Below, in pieces: positions 34,335 to 45,547 of a stretch of 64,000 nucleotides of DNA. Each line of letters opens with the position of its first letter. Within the stretch, counting starts at the first letter, position 1. Origin of the DNA: Agromyces sp. Root81 (GTDB taxonomy: Bacteria > Actinomycetota > Actinomycetes > Actinomycetales > Microbacteriaceae); contig NZ_LMIR01000001.1 in assembly GCF_001429165.1 (NCBI RefSeq), forward strand, positions 208,875 through 272,874, given 5' to 3'. The notes under the pieces were generated by a model that saw only the letters and a program-made list of their open reading frames with translations, did no database searches and had not been told where the DNA came from. A program made the position numbers and the translations under genes.

Positions 34335-34792
34335 GCATCGAGATCAACAACGAGTCGGCCATCGAGGTCGACGAGACCGCCATCCAGCGACTGGCCGTCT
34401 ACGCGCTCGACGCGATGCACGTGCACCCCGACGCCGAGATCGCCATCGTGCTCGTCGACGAGGGTGCAATGGAGCAGCTGCACGTGCAATGGATGGACGA
34501 GCCGGGTCCGACCGACGTGCTCAGTTTCCCCATGGACGAGCTGCGTCCTGGCACCGACGACGCGCCGACCCCGCCCGGGCTGCTCGGCGACATCGTGCTC
34601 TGCCCCCAGGTCGCCGAGGCGCAGGCGCGCACCGCGGGGCATCCGCTCATCGACGAACTGCTGCTCCTGACGACGCACGGCATCCTGCACCTGCTGGGCT
34701 TCGACCACGCCGAGCCGGCGGAGGAGAAGGAGATGTTCGGCGTGCAGCGCGACATCCTGGTCGGATTCTCCATGCAGGAGCGGCGCCGCTGA
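34331..34792 (+). CDS. ybeY: Endoribonuclease YbeY
   Basis: A 153-residue metal-dependent RNase needed for 16S rRNA 3' maturation and ribosome quality control. The zinc motif H-x3-H-x5-H is [11 protein letters not shown] (near residue 115). The earlier [11 protein letters not shown] and LGDIVLCP are also characteristic. The ATG overlaps the phoH stop by 4 bp (ATGA), and the corC-like gene begins 2 bp after its stop, so the three are translated as a coupled group. Confidence 0.96.
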   Translation: MSIEINNESAIEVDETAIQRLAVYALDAMHVHPDAEIAIVLVDEGAMEQLHVQWMDEPGPTDVLSFPMDELRPGTDDAPTPPGLLGDIVLCPQVAEAQARTAGHPLIDELLLLTTHGILHLLGFDHAEPAEEKEMFGVQRDILVGFSMQERRR

Positions 34793-34794
34793 CC

Positions 34795-36111
34795 ATGCAG
34801 CCCTGGCTCTTCCTCGGCGCGGCGTTCGTGCTCGTCGCGTTCGGCGGTCTCATGGCCGCCGTCGACTCGGCGATCGCATCGAGTTCCCGCGCCGATGTCA
34901 CAGAGCTCGCACTCGAGTCGCGCGCCCGGCGCTCGCTGCTCGCCATCGCCGACGACACCGGGGCGCACGTCAATGCGGTGAACTTCATGCGCATCATCGC
35001 GGAGACGACCGCGGCGGTGCTCGTGACCCTCGCCTTCGCGTCGTTCCTCGACAACGTGTGGCTCGTGCTGCTGTACTCGGCCCTCATCATGACCGCCGTG
35101 TCGTTCGTGCTCGTCGGGGCCAGCCCCCGCAGCGTCGGCAGGGTCAACGCCGAGATCGTGCTGCGGCTCTCCGCGCCGCTCGTGCACTTCCTGCGCGTGC
35201 TGCTCGGCCCGCTCGCCGGCGCGCTCGTCTCGCTCGGCAACCGCGTGACGCCCGGTCGCATCCGCTTCGCCGGGGTCTCGAGCGAAGAGCAGCTGCTCAG
35301 CATGGTCGACGAGGCCACCGAGCTCGACGTGCTCGAAGAGGGCGACCGCGAGCTCATCCACTCGATCTTCGAGTTCAACGACACCGTGGTGCGCGAGGTC
35401 ATGGTGCCGCGCACCGACATGGTCACGATCGAGGCGGCCGCGCACCTGCCGCACGCGATGGCGCTGTTCCTGAAGGCCGGCTACTCGCGCATCCCCGTGA
35501 TCGAACGCGACGCCGACGACGTCACCGGCGTGCTCTACCTGCGCGATCTCGCCCGGCTCGGCTTCGAACGTCCGCTCGACGCCGACGCGCTCACGGTCGG
35601 CGAACTCGTGCGCCCGGCGCTGTTCGTGCCCGAGTCGATGAAGGCCGATGCGCTGCTGCGCCAGATGCAGCTCGAATCGAACCACCTCGCCATGGTGGTC
35701 GACGAGTACGGCGGCATCGCCGGACTCGTCACGCTCGAAGACGTCATCGAGGAGCTCGTGGGCGACATCGCCGACGAATACGACCGCGAGGCCGCTCAGG
35801 TCGAAGACCTCGGAGGCGGCCGGTTCCGGGTGAACGCGCGGCTGCCGATCGACGAGCTCGGCGAACTCTTCGGCCTCGATATCGAGGACGAGGACGTCGA
35901 CTCGGCGGGCGGCCTGCTCGCCAAGGAACTCGGCCGTCTCGCCCAGCCCGGCGAGCGGGTCACGGTCTCGGGGCTCGTGCTCGAGGCCGAGCGCACCGAA
36001 GGCCGACGCAAGCGCATCTCGACGATCCTCGTCGAGCGCGACCAGGCGCTCATCGACGTGCAGAGCGCGTTCGAGTCGAGCGACACCGATGGAAGGAACA
36101 ACCGTGGCTGA
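34795..36111 (+). CDS. CNNM/CorC-type transporter with CBS domains
   Basis: A 438-residue membrane protein: an N-terminal DUF21 domain with four helices (residues about 1-150), a CBS pair (REVMVPRTDMVTIEA, YSRIPVIERDADDVTGVLY, HLAMVVDEYGGIAGLVTLED), and a C-terminal CorC_HlyC domain (GRFRVNARLPIDELGELFG). Such proteins are linked to magnesium or cobalt export; the older label hemolysin is misleading. ATG 34795 lies 2 bp after ybeY. Its end overlaps era by 8 bp. Confidence 0.93.
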   Translation: MQPWLFLGAAFVLVAFGGLMAAVDSAIASSSRADVTELALESRARRSLLAIADDTGAHVNAVNFMRIIAETTAAVLVTLAFASFLDNVWLVLLYSALIMTAVSFVLVGASPRSVGRVNAEIVLRLSAPLVHFLRVLLGPLAGALVSLGNRVTPGRIRFAGVSSEEQLLSMVDEATELDVLEEGDRELIHSIFEFNDTVVREVMVPRTDMVTIEAAAHLPHAMALFLKAGYSRIPVIERDADDVTGVLYLRDLARLGFERPLDADALTVGELVRPALFVPESMKADALLRQMQLESNHLAMVVDEYGGIAGLVTLEDVIEELVGDIADEYDREAAQVEDLGGGRFRVNARLPIDELGELFGLDIEDEDVDSAGGLLAKELGRLAQPGERVTVSGLVLEAERTEGRRKRISTILVERDQALIDVQSAFESSDTDGRNNRG

Positions 36112-36997
36112 GTACCATGCCGGATTCGTCTCGTTCGTTGGGCGGCCGAACGTCGGCAAGTCGACGCTCACCAACGCCCTCGTCGGCGAGAAGGTCGCGA
36201 TCACGAGCTCGAAGCCGCAGACGACGCGCCGCGCCATCCGCGGCATCGTGCACCGTGAGCACGGCCAGATCATCCTCGTCGACACGCCAGGCCTGCACCG
36301 TCCGCGCACACTGCTCGGCGAGCGTCTCAACTCGCTCGTGCAGTCCACCCTCGGCGACGTCGACGTCATCGCGTTCTGCGTGCCGGCGAACGAGCCGATC
36401 GGGCCGGGCGACCGCTACATCAACGAGCAGCTCGAGCAGTACCCGCGGGCCAAGAAGGTCGCGATCGTCACGAAGACGGATGCCGCGTCGAAGGCCAAGA
36501 TCGCCGAGCACCTGCTCGCCGTCTCGGAGCTCCGCGAGTGGGCGGCGATCATCCCGGTCTCTGCGCCGCAAGGCGACCAGCTCGACGTGCTCGTCGACGA
36601 GCTGCTCGCGCTGCTGCCCGAGTCCGACCAGCCGCTGTACCCGGCCGAGACCCTGACCGACGAGGACACGAGCGAGCGCATCGCCGAGTTCATCCGCGAG
36701 GCCGCGCTCGAAGGCGTCTCCGACGAGCTGCCGCACTCGATCGCGGTCACGGTCGACGACATGGTCGAGCGCGAGGACAAGGACCTGCTCGAGATCTACG
36801 CGAACCTCTACGTCGAGCGCGACAGCCAGAAGGGCATCATCATCGGCAAGGGCGGATCGCGCCTGCGCGAGGTGGGCACGACCGCCAGGGCCCAGATCGA
36901 GGGGCTGCTCGGCCGCAAGGTGCACCTCGCCCTGCACGTGAAGGTCGCCAAGGAGTGGCAGCGCGACCCGAAGCAGCTCGGCCGCCTCGGGTTCTGA
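36104..36997 (+). CDS. era: GTPase Era
   Basis: A 297-residue GTPase that binds 16S rRNA during small-subunit assembly. The G1 motif GRPNVGKST is at residues 13-21. G3 is VDTPGLH, G4 is VTKTDAASK, and the C-terminal KH domain has KGIIIGKGGSRLREVG. GTG 36104 was chosen over ATG 36089 because GGAAGGA stands six bases upstream of it. It is the last gene of the hrcA-to-era cluster. Confidence 0.97.
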   Translation: MAEYHAGFVSFVGRPNVGKSTLTNALVGEKVAITSSKPQTTRRAIRGIVHREHGQIILVDTPGLHRPRTLLGERLNSLVQSTLGDVDVIAFCVPANEPIGPGDRYINEQLEQYPRAKKVAIVTKTDAASKAKIAEHLLAVSELREWAAIIPVSAPQGDQLDVLVDELLALLPESDQPLYPAETLTDEDTSERIAEFIREAALEGVSDELPHSIAVTVDDMVEREDKDLLEIYANLYVERDSQKGIIIGKGGSRLREVGTTARAQIEGLLGRKVHLALHVKVAKEWQRDPKQLGRLGF

Positions 36998-37079
36998 GCC
37001 GCCAGCGCGCCGTACGACTCGAGGATGATTCCGGGCGTCGGCTGAGGCCCCCTCCCGCCCGAGCGCGTACGGTGGATCG

Positions 37080-38270
37080 GTGACCATCAGGATCAGCCGC
37101 GCGAAAATCACGACCGACATCGTGCTCGCCGTCGTGTTCGGATTCGTGTGCATGCCATTCGCCGTGCTCGGCGAGTGGGCCGACATCGTGGCCCTCATCC
37201 TCTTCGCCTCTGCGCTCGCGGTCCGGCGGTTCTCGCCGGGCTGGTCGCTGGGCCTCGCCTGGGGCGGCGCGCTCCTGCAGATGATCATGCTGCGCGACCT
37301 GCAGCTGTACGACGTCGCCGTGTTCGGCGTGCTCTACTCGACGGCGGCGTACGGCGGCCGGCTCGTGAAGTGGCTGGGGCTCGTCTCCGCCGGCGTCGGC
37401 GCACTCTTCGCGACCGGCTATCTCGCCGTGGTCAAGCCGCTCTTCGACGCCGGCTTCGCTGATCCGCAGGACACCGTCGCGGCGGTGGTCCTGATGATCG
37501 TGCTGTTCGTCGCGTCGATCGCCGTGTTCGTGCTGTCGTGGACGGCCGGGCTGCTCGTCCGCTCGGTGCGCGACACCCGCGAGGTGCGTCGACGTGAGGA
37601 GGCCGCGAACCGCGAGCGCGAGCTCGTCGAGTACCGCTACGTCGTCGAGCAGGAACGCAATCGCATCGCCCGCGACATGCACGACGTCGTCGCCCACTCG
37701 CTCGCCGTCGTGATCGCACAGGCCGATGGAGCCCGGTTCGCCGCGCGCACGCGCCCCGAGGCCGCCGTCGACGCGCTCGGCACGATCGCGGGGGTCGCCC
37801 GCGGGGCGCTGGGTGACGTGCGGCTGCTCCTCGCCGAGCTCCGCCACGACGAGGCCGGCGCGCCGCAACCGGTGCTCGACGACCTCGACGGACTGCTCGC
37901 CCAGGTGCGCGCGGCCGGACTCGACCTCCGGTTCACCGAGACCGGCCAGCGCCTGCCGCTCGGCACCGGCCACCAGATCGCGGTCTACCGCATCGCACAG
38001 GAAGGCCTCACCAATGCACTCCGCCACGGCGACATCACCGCACCCGTGGAGCTCGAGCTGGCATGGGACGCCGACGGCGTCACGGTCGCGCTCGTGAACG
38101 CCAGGCGAGCGGATGCCGCTCCGCCCGAGTCGCACGCATTCCGGCACGGCATCCCCGGCATGCGCGAGCGCGCGCAGCTCGCGGGCGGCACGCTCCTCGT
38201 GGAGGCGGGCGACGACGGCATGTTCCGTCTGACCGCGCGCATCCCGGCGCAGTCGGGGAGGCCGGCATGA
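37080..38270 (+). CDS. NarL/DesK-type sensor histidine kinase
   Basis: A 396-residue membrane kinase with five to six helices in residues 10-165, a short coiled region (EVRRREEAANRERELVEYRY), the HisKA_3 phospho-His in RIARDMHDVVAHSLAVVI (near residue 200) and an ATPase domain (RIAQEGLTNALRHGD, GIPGMRERAQLAGGTL). The middle G1 box is weakly conserved (VALVNARRADAAPPE). Its stop overlaps the response regulator ATG (ATGA). The pair lies just upstream of an ABC exporter, a common actinobacterial arrangement for sensing lipids, membrane stress or antibiotics. Confidence 0.9.
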   Translation: MTIRISRAKITTDIVLAVVFGFVCMPFAVLGEWADIVALILFASALAVRRFSPGWSLGLAWGGALLQMIMLRDLQLYDVAVFGVLYSTAAYGGRLVKWLGLVSAGVGALFATGYLAVVKPLFDAGFADPQDTVAAVVLMIVLFVASIAVFVLSWTAGLLVRSVRDTREVRRREEAANRERELVEYRYVVEQERNRIARDMHDVVAHSLAVVIAQADGARFAARTRPEAAVDALGTIAGVARGALGDVRLLLAELRHDEAGAPQPVLDDLDGLLAQVRAAGLDLRFTETGQRLPLGTGHQIAVYRIAQEGLTNALRHGDITAPVELELAWDADGVTVALVNARRADAAPPESHAFRHGIPGMRERAQLAGGTLLVEAGDDGMFRLTARIPAQSGRPA

Positions 38271-38938
38271 GCGGCATCCGTGTCGCACTGGTCGACGACC
38301 AGGCACTGTTCCGCGCCGGCGTGCGCATGCTCATCGAGTCCCAGCCCGACCTCGAGGTCGTCGGCGAGGCGAGCGACGGCGGCGCCGCCGTCGACCTCGC
38401 ACGCCGCGAGCGGCCCGATGTCGTCCTCATGGACGTGCGGATGCCGGTGCAGGACGGCATCGCCGCGACCGAGCAGATCCTCGCTGCGGCCGAGCGCGAC
38501 GGGGTGGCACCCCCGCGCATCCTCGTGCTGACGACCTTCGACCTCGACGAGAACGCGGCGCGGGCGATCCGCGCGGGCGCGAGCGGCTTCGTGCTGAAGG
38601 ACGCGGACCCCGAGTTCCTGCTCGCGGCCGTGCGAACGGTGCACCAGGGCAACCAGGTGATCGCGGCCGCCGCCACCCGGGCGCTCTTCGCGCACGTCGG
38701 CCGGGGGAGCGGGAGGCGCCCGGCGCCCGCGTCCTGGTCGGAGCTCACCCCGCGCGAGCGCGAGATCTTCGGACTCGCCGCGCGCGGACTCAGCAACGGC
38801 GAGATCGCCGCCTCCGAGTTCCTCTCGGAGGCGACGGTGAAGACGCACGTGAGCCGCATCCTCGCCAAGCTCGGACTGCGCGACCGGGTGCAGCTCGTCG
38901 TGTTCGCCTACGAGCACGAGCTGCCAGGCGCACCCTGA
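38267..38938 (+). CDS. NarL/LuxR-family response regulator
   Basis: A 223-residue regulator: receiver domain with the acidic pair in LVDDQALF, phosphoacceptor Asp in DVVLMDVRMPV and Lys in GFVLKDADPE. A Gly/Arg/Pro linker (GRGSGRRPAPAS) follows, then a LuxR HTH (LTPREREIFGLAARGLSNGE, LSEATVKTHVSRILAKL). It is translated together with the kinase at 37080. It probably binds the palindrome at 38970-38987 in front of the ABC transporter genes. Confidence 0.92.
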   Translation: MSGIRVALVDDQALFRAGVRMLIESQPDLEVVGEASDGGAAVDLARRERPDVVLMDVRMPVQDGIAATEQILAAAERDGVAPPRILVLTTFDLDENAARAIRAGASGFVLKDADPEFLLAAVRTVHQGNQVIAAAATRALFAHVGRGSGRRPAPASWSELTPREREIFGLAARGLSNGEIAASEFLSEATVKTHVSRILAKLGLRDRVQLVVFAYEHELPGAP

Positions 38939-38969
38939 GTCGACCCGGGGTCCGACGGGCCGATGCCGG

Positions 38970-39038
38970 GTCATCCTCCAGGATGACGACGAACCATCCA
39001 TGAGCCGGATGACCCGGAGCACGCGCCATCCGTAGCGT
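38970..39038 (+). promoter_or_regulatory. Palindrome and promoter of the ABC/FtsX operon
   Basis: GTCATCCT-CC-AGGATGAC (38970-38987) is a perfect 8-2-8 palindrome, and a third half site GGATGACCC lies at about 39007-39015. TGACCC (39010-39015) and TAGCGT (39033-39038) form a -35/-10 pair with 17-bp spacing. The ATG at 39046 is about seven bases beyond the -10 box, so the message may be leaderless. The response regulator at 38267 is the likely binder. Confidence 0.5.
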
Positions 39039-39045
39039 CGAAGAC

Positions 39046-39807
39046 ATGCAGATCCAACCCTCTGACCTCGGCCTGATCGCCCGCGTCGCCGAACTCGGCA
39101 AGCGCTACGGAACCGGTGCGAGCACCGTCACCGCACTCGACGACGTCTCCCTCGGACTCCGCCGCGGCGAGTTCACCGCCATCATGGGCCCATCGGGTTC
39201 GGGCAAGTCCACGCTCATGCACATCATGGCGGGCCTCGACTCGCCGAGCGCCGGCCAGGTGTGGCTCGGCGACACCGACATCACCGAGCTCTCGGACTCC
39301 GCATTGACCGTGCTCCGCCGCCGCCGCATCGGGTTCATCTTCCAGTCGTTCAACCTCGTGCCGACGCTCGACGTGCGCGGCAACGTGATGCTGCCGTTCG
39401 ACCTCGACGGACGCCGCCCGACGCGGGACGAGCAGGCCTGGATCGACGAGCTCTTCGACACGCTCGGCCTGCGGCCCCGCATCGGCCACCGTCCGCACGA
39501 GCTCTCGGGCGGCCAGCAGCAGCGCGTTGCGATCGCCCGCGCCCTTGCCACCCGGCCCGACCTCGTCTTCGCCGACGAGCCGACGGGCAACCTCGACTCC
39601 CGCACCGGGCGCGAGGTGCTCGGACTCCTCGCCGCGGCGAGCGCGCGCTACGGCCAGTCGATCGCGATGGTCACGCACGACCCGGTCGCCGCGAGCCACG
39701 CCGATCGCATCCTGTACCTCGCCGACGGCCGCATCGTGCGCGACTCCGGTCGCTCGAGCGCCGAGGAGATCTCGTCGTTCATGCTCTCGATGGAGGTCGC
39801 GGCCTGA
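39046..39807 (+). CDS. ABC transporter ATP-binding protein (MacB/LolD type)
   Basis: A 253-residue ATPase with Walker [11 protein letters not shown]-loop [14 protein letters not shown], signature LSGGQQQR, Walker [18 protein letters not shown] and the switch His in [12 protein letters not shown]. It pairs with the FtsX-like permease that starts on its last base (TGATG), so the two form one exporter. Such modules pump out peptides, lipids or antibiotics, or act in mechanotransmission. Regulation by the adjacent two-component system is likely. Confidence 0.94.
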   Translation: MQIQPSDLGLIARVAELGKRYGTGASTVTALDDVSLGLRRGEFTAIMGPSGSGKSTLMHIMAGLDSPSAGQVWLGDTDITELSDSALTVLRRRRIGFIFQSFNLVPTLDVRGNVMLPFDLDGRRPTRDEQAWIDELFDTLGLRPRIGHRPHELSGGQQQRVAIARALATRPDLVFADEPTGNLDSRTGREVLGLLAAASARYGQSIAMVTHDPVAASHADRILYLADGRIVRDSGRSSAEEISSFMLSMEVAA

Positions 39808-41204
39808 TGCACACGCGGCTGAAGGACCAGTGGCCGACGCTCCTCGTCGCCGTGCTGGCGGGCACGTTCGGCGTCGCCCTGCTGCACATCACGGGGCTGC
39901 TCGCCGCCGCGATCGCCGCCGACGACGTGACCGGCGAGAGCGGCACGGTCGCGATGATGCTCGGCATCGTCGCCGTCGTGTTCGTCGTGATCGCGATCTA
40001 CGTGAGCGCGATCGTGACGGCGAACACCGTCTCGACCGTCGTGGCGGGCCGCACACGACTCATCGCCCTGCTGCGCCTCATCGGGTCGAGCGCCCGCGCG
40101 CAGCGTGCCCAGATCGCACGGGAAGGCCTGCTCGTCGGCGTCGTCGGTGCCGCGATCGGCGTCATCGCCGGCACCGCGATCGCCTTCGGGCTCGAGCAGG
40201 TCTCCGTCGCGAACGATCTCATGCCCGCCACCGACTACGACTACCTGAACGTGATGGTCGTGCTGCCGGCGATCGCCGTCGTGGTCACCACCTGGCTGGC
40301 CTCGTGGGTCGGCTCGCGCCGCGTGCTGCGGGTGCGGCCGATCCAGGCGATCGGCAACGCCAACGAGCAGGACCGCGAGGAACTCGGCCGGCGTCGCGGC
40401 CGCAACATCACCGCGCTCGTGCTGTTCGTCGTCGGCATCGCCCTGCTGGTCGCGGGTGTGATCTGGGGACTCACCGAGCCGTACGGCGTGCTGATCGGCA
40501 TGGTCGGCGGTCTCGTCTCGTTCACGGGCATCGTGCTCGGAGCCCACGTCGTGATGCCGCCGGTGCTGCGCCTCGTCGGTCGTCTCTTCGGTGCCTCGCC
40601 CGCTGCGCGCCTCGCCGCGGAGAACGCGGTGCGCCACCCCGAGCGGAGCTCCCGCATGACGATCGGCCTCGTGATCGGCGTCACGCTCGTGACGACGTTC
40701 TCGGTGACGATGGAGTCGTACCGGGCCATGCTGCTCGCCGCGCAGCAGGCGCATCCCGAGGTCTACGCGGGCATCGACGAGATGCTCAACGTCACCGTCA
40801 CGATCTTCACCGTGCTCATCGGCTTCAGCGCGCTCATCGCCGCGATCGGAATGGTCAACACCCTCTCGCTCAGCGTCATGCAGCGCACCCGCGAGCTCGG
40901 ACTGCTGCGTGCGCTCGGCTTCGACCGCCGGCAGCTGCGCCGCATGATCGTCGTCGAGAGCGCGGCGCTCACCCTCGCGGCCACCTTCGCGGGCATCGTG
41001 CTCGGGTTCGGGTACGGCTGGGCGGGTGCGCAGGCGCTGCTCGGCGGCGCCCAGGCGGAGCCGACCTTCGTGCTGCCGGGCATTCCGTGGGCGCTGTTCG
41101 GCGGGCTGCTCGTGGCGGCGGGCGTCCTGACGCTCGTGGCCTCCATCGCCCCGGCACGGCGCGCGATGCGCGTCTCGCCGGTGGTCGCCCTCGCGGTCGA
41201 CTAG
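39807..41204 (+). CDS. FtsX-like ABC permease
   Basis: A 465-residue permease with about ten hydrophobic helices arranged as two FtsX domains. VTANTVSTVVAGRTRLIALL and LSLSVMQRTRELGLLRALGF are the typical coupling segments. It lacks the large extracytoplasmic MacB core domain, so it is a compact form. The ATG overlaps the ATPase stop by one base. A very stable hairpin follows at 41233-41276, closing the operon. Confidence 0.9.
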   Translation: MHTRLKDQWPTLLVAVLAGTFGVALLHITGLLAAAIAADDVTGESGTVAMMLGIVAVVFVVIAIYVSAIVTANTVSTVVAGRTRLIALLRLIGSSARAQRAQIAREGLLVGVVGAAIGVIAGTAIAFGLEQVSVANDLMPATDYDYLNVMVVLPAIAVVVTTWLASWVGSRRVLRVRPIQAIGNANEQDREELGRRRGRNITALVLFVVGIALLVAGVIWGLTEPYGVLIGMVGGLVSFTGIVLGAHVVMPPVLRLVGRLFGASPAARLAAENAVRHPERSSRMTIGLVIGVTLVTTFSVTMESYRAMLLAAQQAHPEVYAGIDEMLNVTVTIFTVLIGFSALIAAIGMVNTLSLSVMQRTRELGLLRALGFDRRQLRRMIVVESAALTLAATFAGIVLGFGYGWAGAQALLGGAQAEPTFVLPGIPWALFGGLLVAAGVLTLVASIAPARRAMRVSPVVALAVD

Positions 41205-41232
41205 GGAACGGCACCGCGAGGTGTCGAGGGGA

Positions 41233-41276
41233 ACGGAACGAGCGGATGCGTCGGGGGAGGCATCCGCTCGTTCCGT
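41233..41276 (+). terminator. Terminator of the ABC/FtsX operon
   Basis: ACGGAACGAGCGGATGC (41233-41249) and GCATCCGCTCGTTCCGT (41260-41276) form a perfect 17-bp stem with a 10-base loop, separating the exporter operon from the leuA leader. Confidence 0.85.
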
Positions 41277-41319
41277 CATGTGTTGCGCGTCGGAACACCG
41301 GTGGTGTTAGCCTTGGCGT

Positions 41320-43208
<1,889 letters not shown>

Positions 43209-43215
43209 ACGAATC

Positions 43216-43250
43216 GGATGCCGCGTGCACGACGTGTGCACGCGGCATCC
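43216..43250. terminator. leuA terminator shared with the convergent gene
   Basis: GGATGCCGCGTGCAC (43216-43230) pairs with GTGCACGCGGCATCC (43236-43250), a perfect 15-bp stem with a 5-base loop, between leuA and the minus-strand gene ending at 43272. It can serve both. Confidence 0.85.
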
Positions 43251-43271
43251 GCTCGTTTCGCTGCACGGAGG

Positions 43272-43931
43272 TCAGGCTCGCCGCCAGACCTTCCAAGAAC
43301 CGAGGGCACGTTGCTCGGGAAGGCTCCAGCCGAAGCGCACGGAGCCCAGTCGGATCAGGGTGGTGACGACCACGCACGCGCTGCCCGCCACGACGACGTT
43401 GACGCCGAGGGCGACGAGCACGACGAGGAGCGCCGCGCCGACGGTCGCGGCGATCGCGTAGAGCGAGCCGACGTGCATAAGCGCGATCGGCAGGTTCAGC
43501 GCGACATCGCGGAGGATCGAGCCGCCGACTGCTGAGAGCACGCCGACGAACACGGCCGGCACCACGGGCGCTCCGTAGGCGAGCGCCTTCGTGGTGCCGA
43601 TCGCGCCGAAGAGGCCGATCGTGACCGCGTCGAGGGCGATGATGAGCCCGTTGAGCCTCGTAAACACTCGGAGCAGCAGCATGCCGAGCAGTGCCGCTGC
43701 GGTCGCGACGGGGATGTACCAGTTGTCGAAGATCGCCGCCGGCGGCTGGTTCAGGAGCACGTCGCGCAGCAGACCGCCGCCGAGTCCGACGAGCACGCCG
43801 ATCAGTGCGACGCCGAGCAGGTCGATTCGGCGCTCGGTGAGGCGGGCCGCGAACATCGCGCCCTGGATGGCTCCGATCGCCACTGCGGTGAGGTCGAGCC
43901 AGAGGGGGATGACGAAGAGTGCGGAGCTCAC
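43272..43931 (-). CDS. TRIC/UPF0126-family cation channel protein
   Basis: A 219-residue membrane protein with two copies of a three-helix unit plus a seventh helix. The repeated glycine-rich motifs are GVLVGLGGGLLRDVLLNQPP and GVLSAVGGSILRDVALNLPI, the hallmark of the bacterial trimeric intracellular cation channel (UPF0126) family, which passes potassium. The GTG start at 43931 overlaps the stop of the upstream NAD(P)-binding protein gene by 4 bp, so the two are coupled. Confidence 0.92.
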   Translation of the reverse strand: MSSALFVIPLWLDLTAVAIGAIQGAMFAARLTERRIDLLGVALIGVLVGLGGGLLRDVLLNQPPAAIFDNWYIPVATAAALLGMLLLRVFTRLNGLIIALDAVTIGLFGAIGTTKALAYGAPVVPAVFVGVLSAVGGSILRDVALNLPIALMHVGSLYAIAATVGAALLVVLVALGVNVVVAGSACVVVTTLIRLGSVRFGWSLPEQRALGSWKVWRRA

Positions 43932-44674
43932 GGCACCAGTGAATCACGCGCCGCGAGGAACTGCTCGAAGGTTTGCTCGCCAGTCGGCCCGCCCGGCACG
44001 AGGGCGGCGCCCGTGCGGTACGCGCGGAAGGTCGCGCCCGGCAGTCGCAACGGCATGATCGGGCGATGCGAGCCCCGCGCGGTGCGATACGCCTCGGCGA
44101 GCGAGCGGAACGTGCGCACCTCGGGGCCGCCGATATCCGGCACACGCCCGGCAGGGGTGGAGTCGACGAGCTCGATGAGCCGGCCGACGAGGTCGTCGAC
44201 GTCGATGGGCTGCAGGCTGATCGACGGCGCGACGAGCACGGGGGAGTACCGCTGCGCATCGAGGAGCGAGGCCACGAAGCTGTGGAACTGCGTGGCACGG
44301 AGGATCGTGTGCGGCACGCCCGAGGCGGTCACGACCGATTCGGTCGCGAGCTTGCCGCGATAGTACGGGAGCGGGTTGCGGTCGATGCCAACGATCGAGA
44401 GCAGTACGAGGTGCGGGGACCGGTCGGGGCCGATCGCGTCGACGAGCGTCTGGGCGATCCCCGAGTCGTCGCGGTTCGTCGTCGCGAGGTGCACGATCGT
44501 GTCGACGCCGTCGACGGCCGCCTCGATACCCTCGCCCGTGGTGAGGTCGCCCGTCACGAGACCCGGCCCGCTGCGGCGACTCAGTGCCCGCACGGTGTCG
44601 CCGCGATCGCGGAGCAGCTCGACGAGCCGGTTTCCGACCGTTCCGGTCGCTCCAGTGACCAGGACTTCTCCCAT
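43928..44674 (-). CDS. NAD(P)-binding atypical short-chain dehydrogenase
   Basis: A 248-residue Rossmann-fold protein of the NmrA/atypical SDR group. The nucleotide loop VTGATGTVGNRLVELL is at residues 6-21, DLTTGEGIEAAVDGVDTIVH follows, and SIVGIDRNPLPYYRGKLATE contains the Y-x3-K pair. PHTILRATQFHSF and QPIDVDDLVGRLIELV are typical of the family. GAGAGG precedes ATG 44674. Such proteins can be oxidoreductases or redox sensors; the substrate is unknown. It is co-transcribed with the TRIC-type channel. Confidence 0.88.
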   Translation of the reverse strand: MGEVLVTGATGTVGNRLVELLRDRGDTVRALSRRSGPGLVTGDLTTGEGIEAAVDGVDTIVHLATTNRDDSGIAQTLVDAIGPDRSPHLVLLSIVGIDRNPLPYYRGKLATESVVTASGVPHTILRATQFHSFVASLLDAQRYSPVLVAPSISLQPIDVDDLVGRLIELVDSTPAGRVPDIGGPEVRTFRSLAEAYRTARGSHRPIMPLRLPGATFRAYRTGAALVPGGPTGEQTFEQFLAARDSLVP

Positions 44675-44809
44675 GCGCTGCCTCTCGAACTCGGATTCGG
44701 ACTCGGCTCGGCGGTCCTGCGTCCGGCCGAGCCCAGTCAAGCATGCGGAATCGGGCCGCCGCGGCATCCGCTTCGGGCGGTTCGCCCACGCAGGGTGGGA
44801 GAATGAAGG

Positions 44810-45547
44810 GTGCCCGTGTACCGAGATGAAGCCGTCGTGCTCCGCACCCACAAGCTGGGCGAGGCCGACCGCATCGTCACCCTGCTGACTCGGCAGCACG
44901 GCAAGATCCGCGCCGTCGCCAAGGGCGTGCGGCGAACCGGCTCGAAGTTCGGGTCGCGACTCGAGCCGTTCATGGTCGCCGACCTCCAGCTCTACGAGGG
45001 CCGGAGCCTTGACGTCGTCACGCAGGCCGAGTCGCTCGGCGCCTACGGCGCACTGATCACCCAGGACTACTCGGCGTACACCGCCGCCAACGCCATGGTC
45101 GAGGCCGCCGACAAGCTCACCGAGGCCGAGGGCTCGCTGCAGCAGTACCTGCTGCTCGTCGGTGCCCTGCGCTCGCTCTCGCGCGGCGAGCACGGGGCGA
45201 GCCTCACCCTCGACTCCTACCTGCTGCGAGCACTCTCCCTCGCCGGCTGGGCGCCGAGCTTCCAGGACTGCGCACGCTGCGGCAAGGTCGGCGAGCACAC
45301 GGCCGTGGTCGTGCAGCTCGGCGGCGTCGTGTGCGACGAGTGCGCCCCGCCCGGCACACCGCGCATCGCCGGCTCCACCGTGGCGCTCCTCGGCGCACTG
45401 CTCGCCGGCGACTGGGCGTTCGCGAAGGCGTCGAGCGATCGCGATCGCGGCCAGGCCAGCGGCATCATCGCCGCGTACACCCAGTGGCACCTCGAGCGGG
45501 GCCTCCGCTCGTTGCCGCATGTATCCAGAGAGACGACCGCCCAGTGA
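44810..45547 (+). CDS. recO: DNA repair protein RecO
   Basis: A 245-residue recombination mediator that loads RecA with RecR. The N-terminal OB fold starts [20 protein letters not shown] and continues [18 protein letters not shown]. The helical domain contains a zinc site with Cys in FQDCARCGK and [10 protein letters not shown]. It starts at GTG 44810. Its stop overlaps the uppS start (GTGA), an arrangement found throughout actinobacteria. Confidence 0.95.
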   Translation: MPVYRDEAVVLRTHKLGEADRIVTLLTRQHGKIRAVAKGVRRTGSKFGSRLEPFMVADLQLYEGRSLDVVTQAESLGAYGALITQDYSAYTAANAMVEAADKLTEAEGSLQQYLLLVGALRSLSRGEHGASLTLDSYLLRALSLAGWAPSFQDCARCGKVGEHTAVVVQLGGVVCDECAPPGTPRIAGSTVALLGALLAGDWAFAKASSDRDRGQASGIIAAYTQWHLERGLRSLPHVSRETTAQ

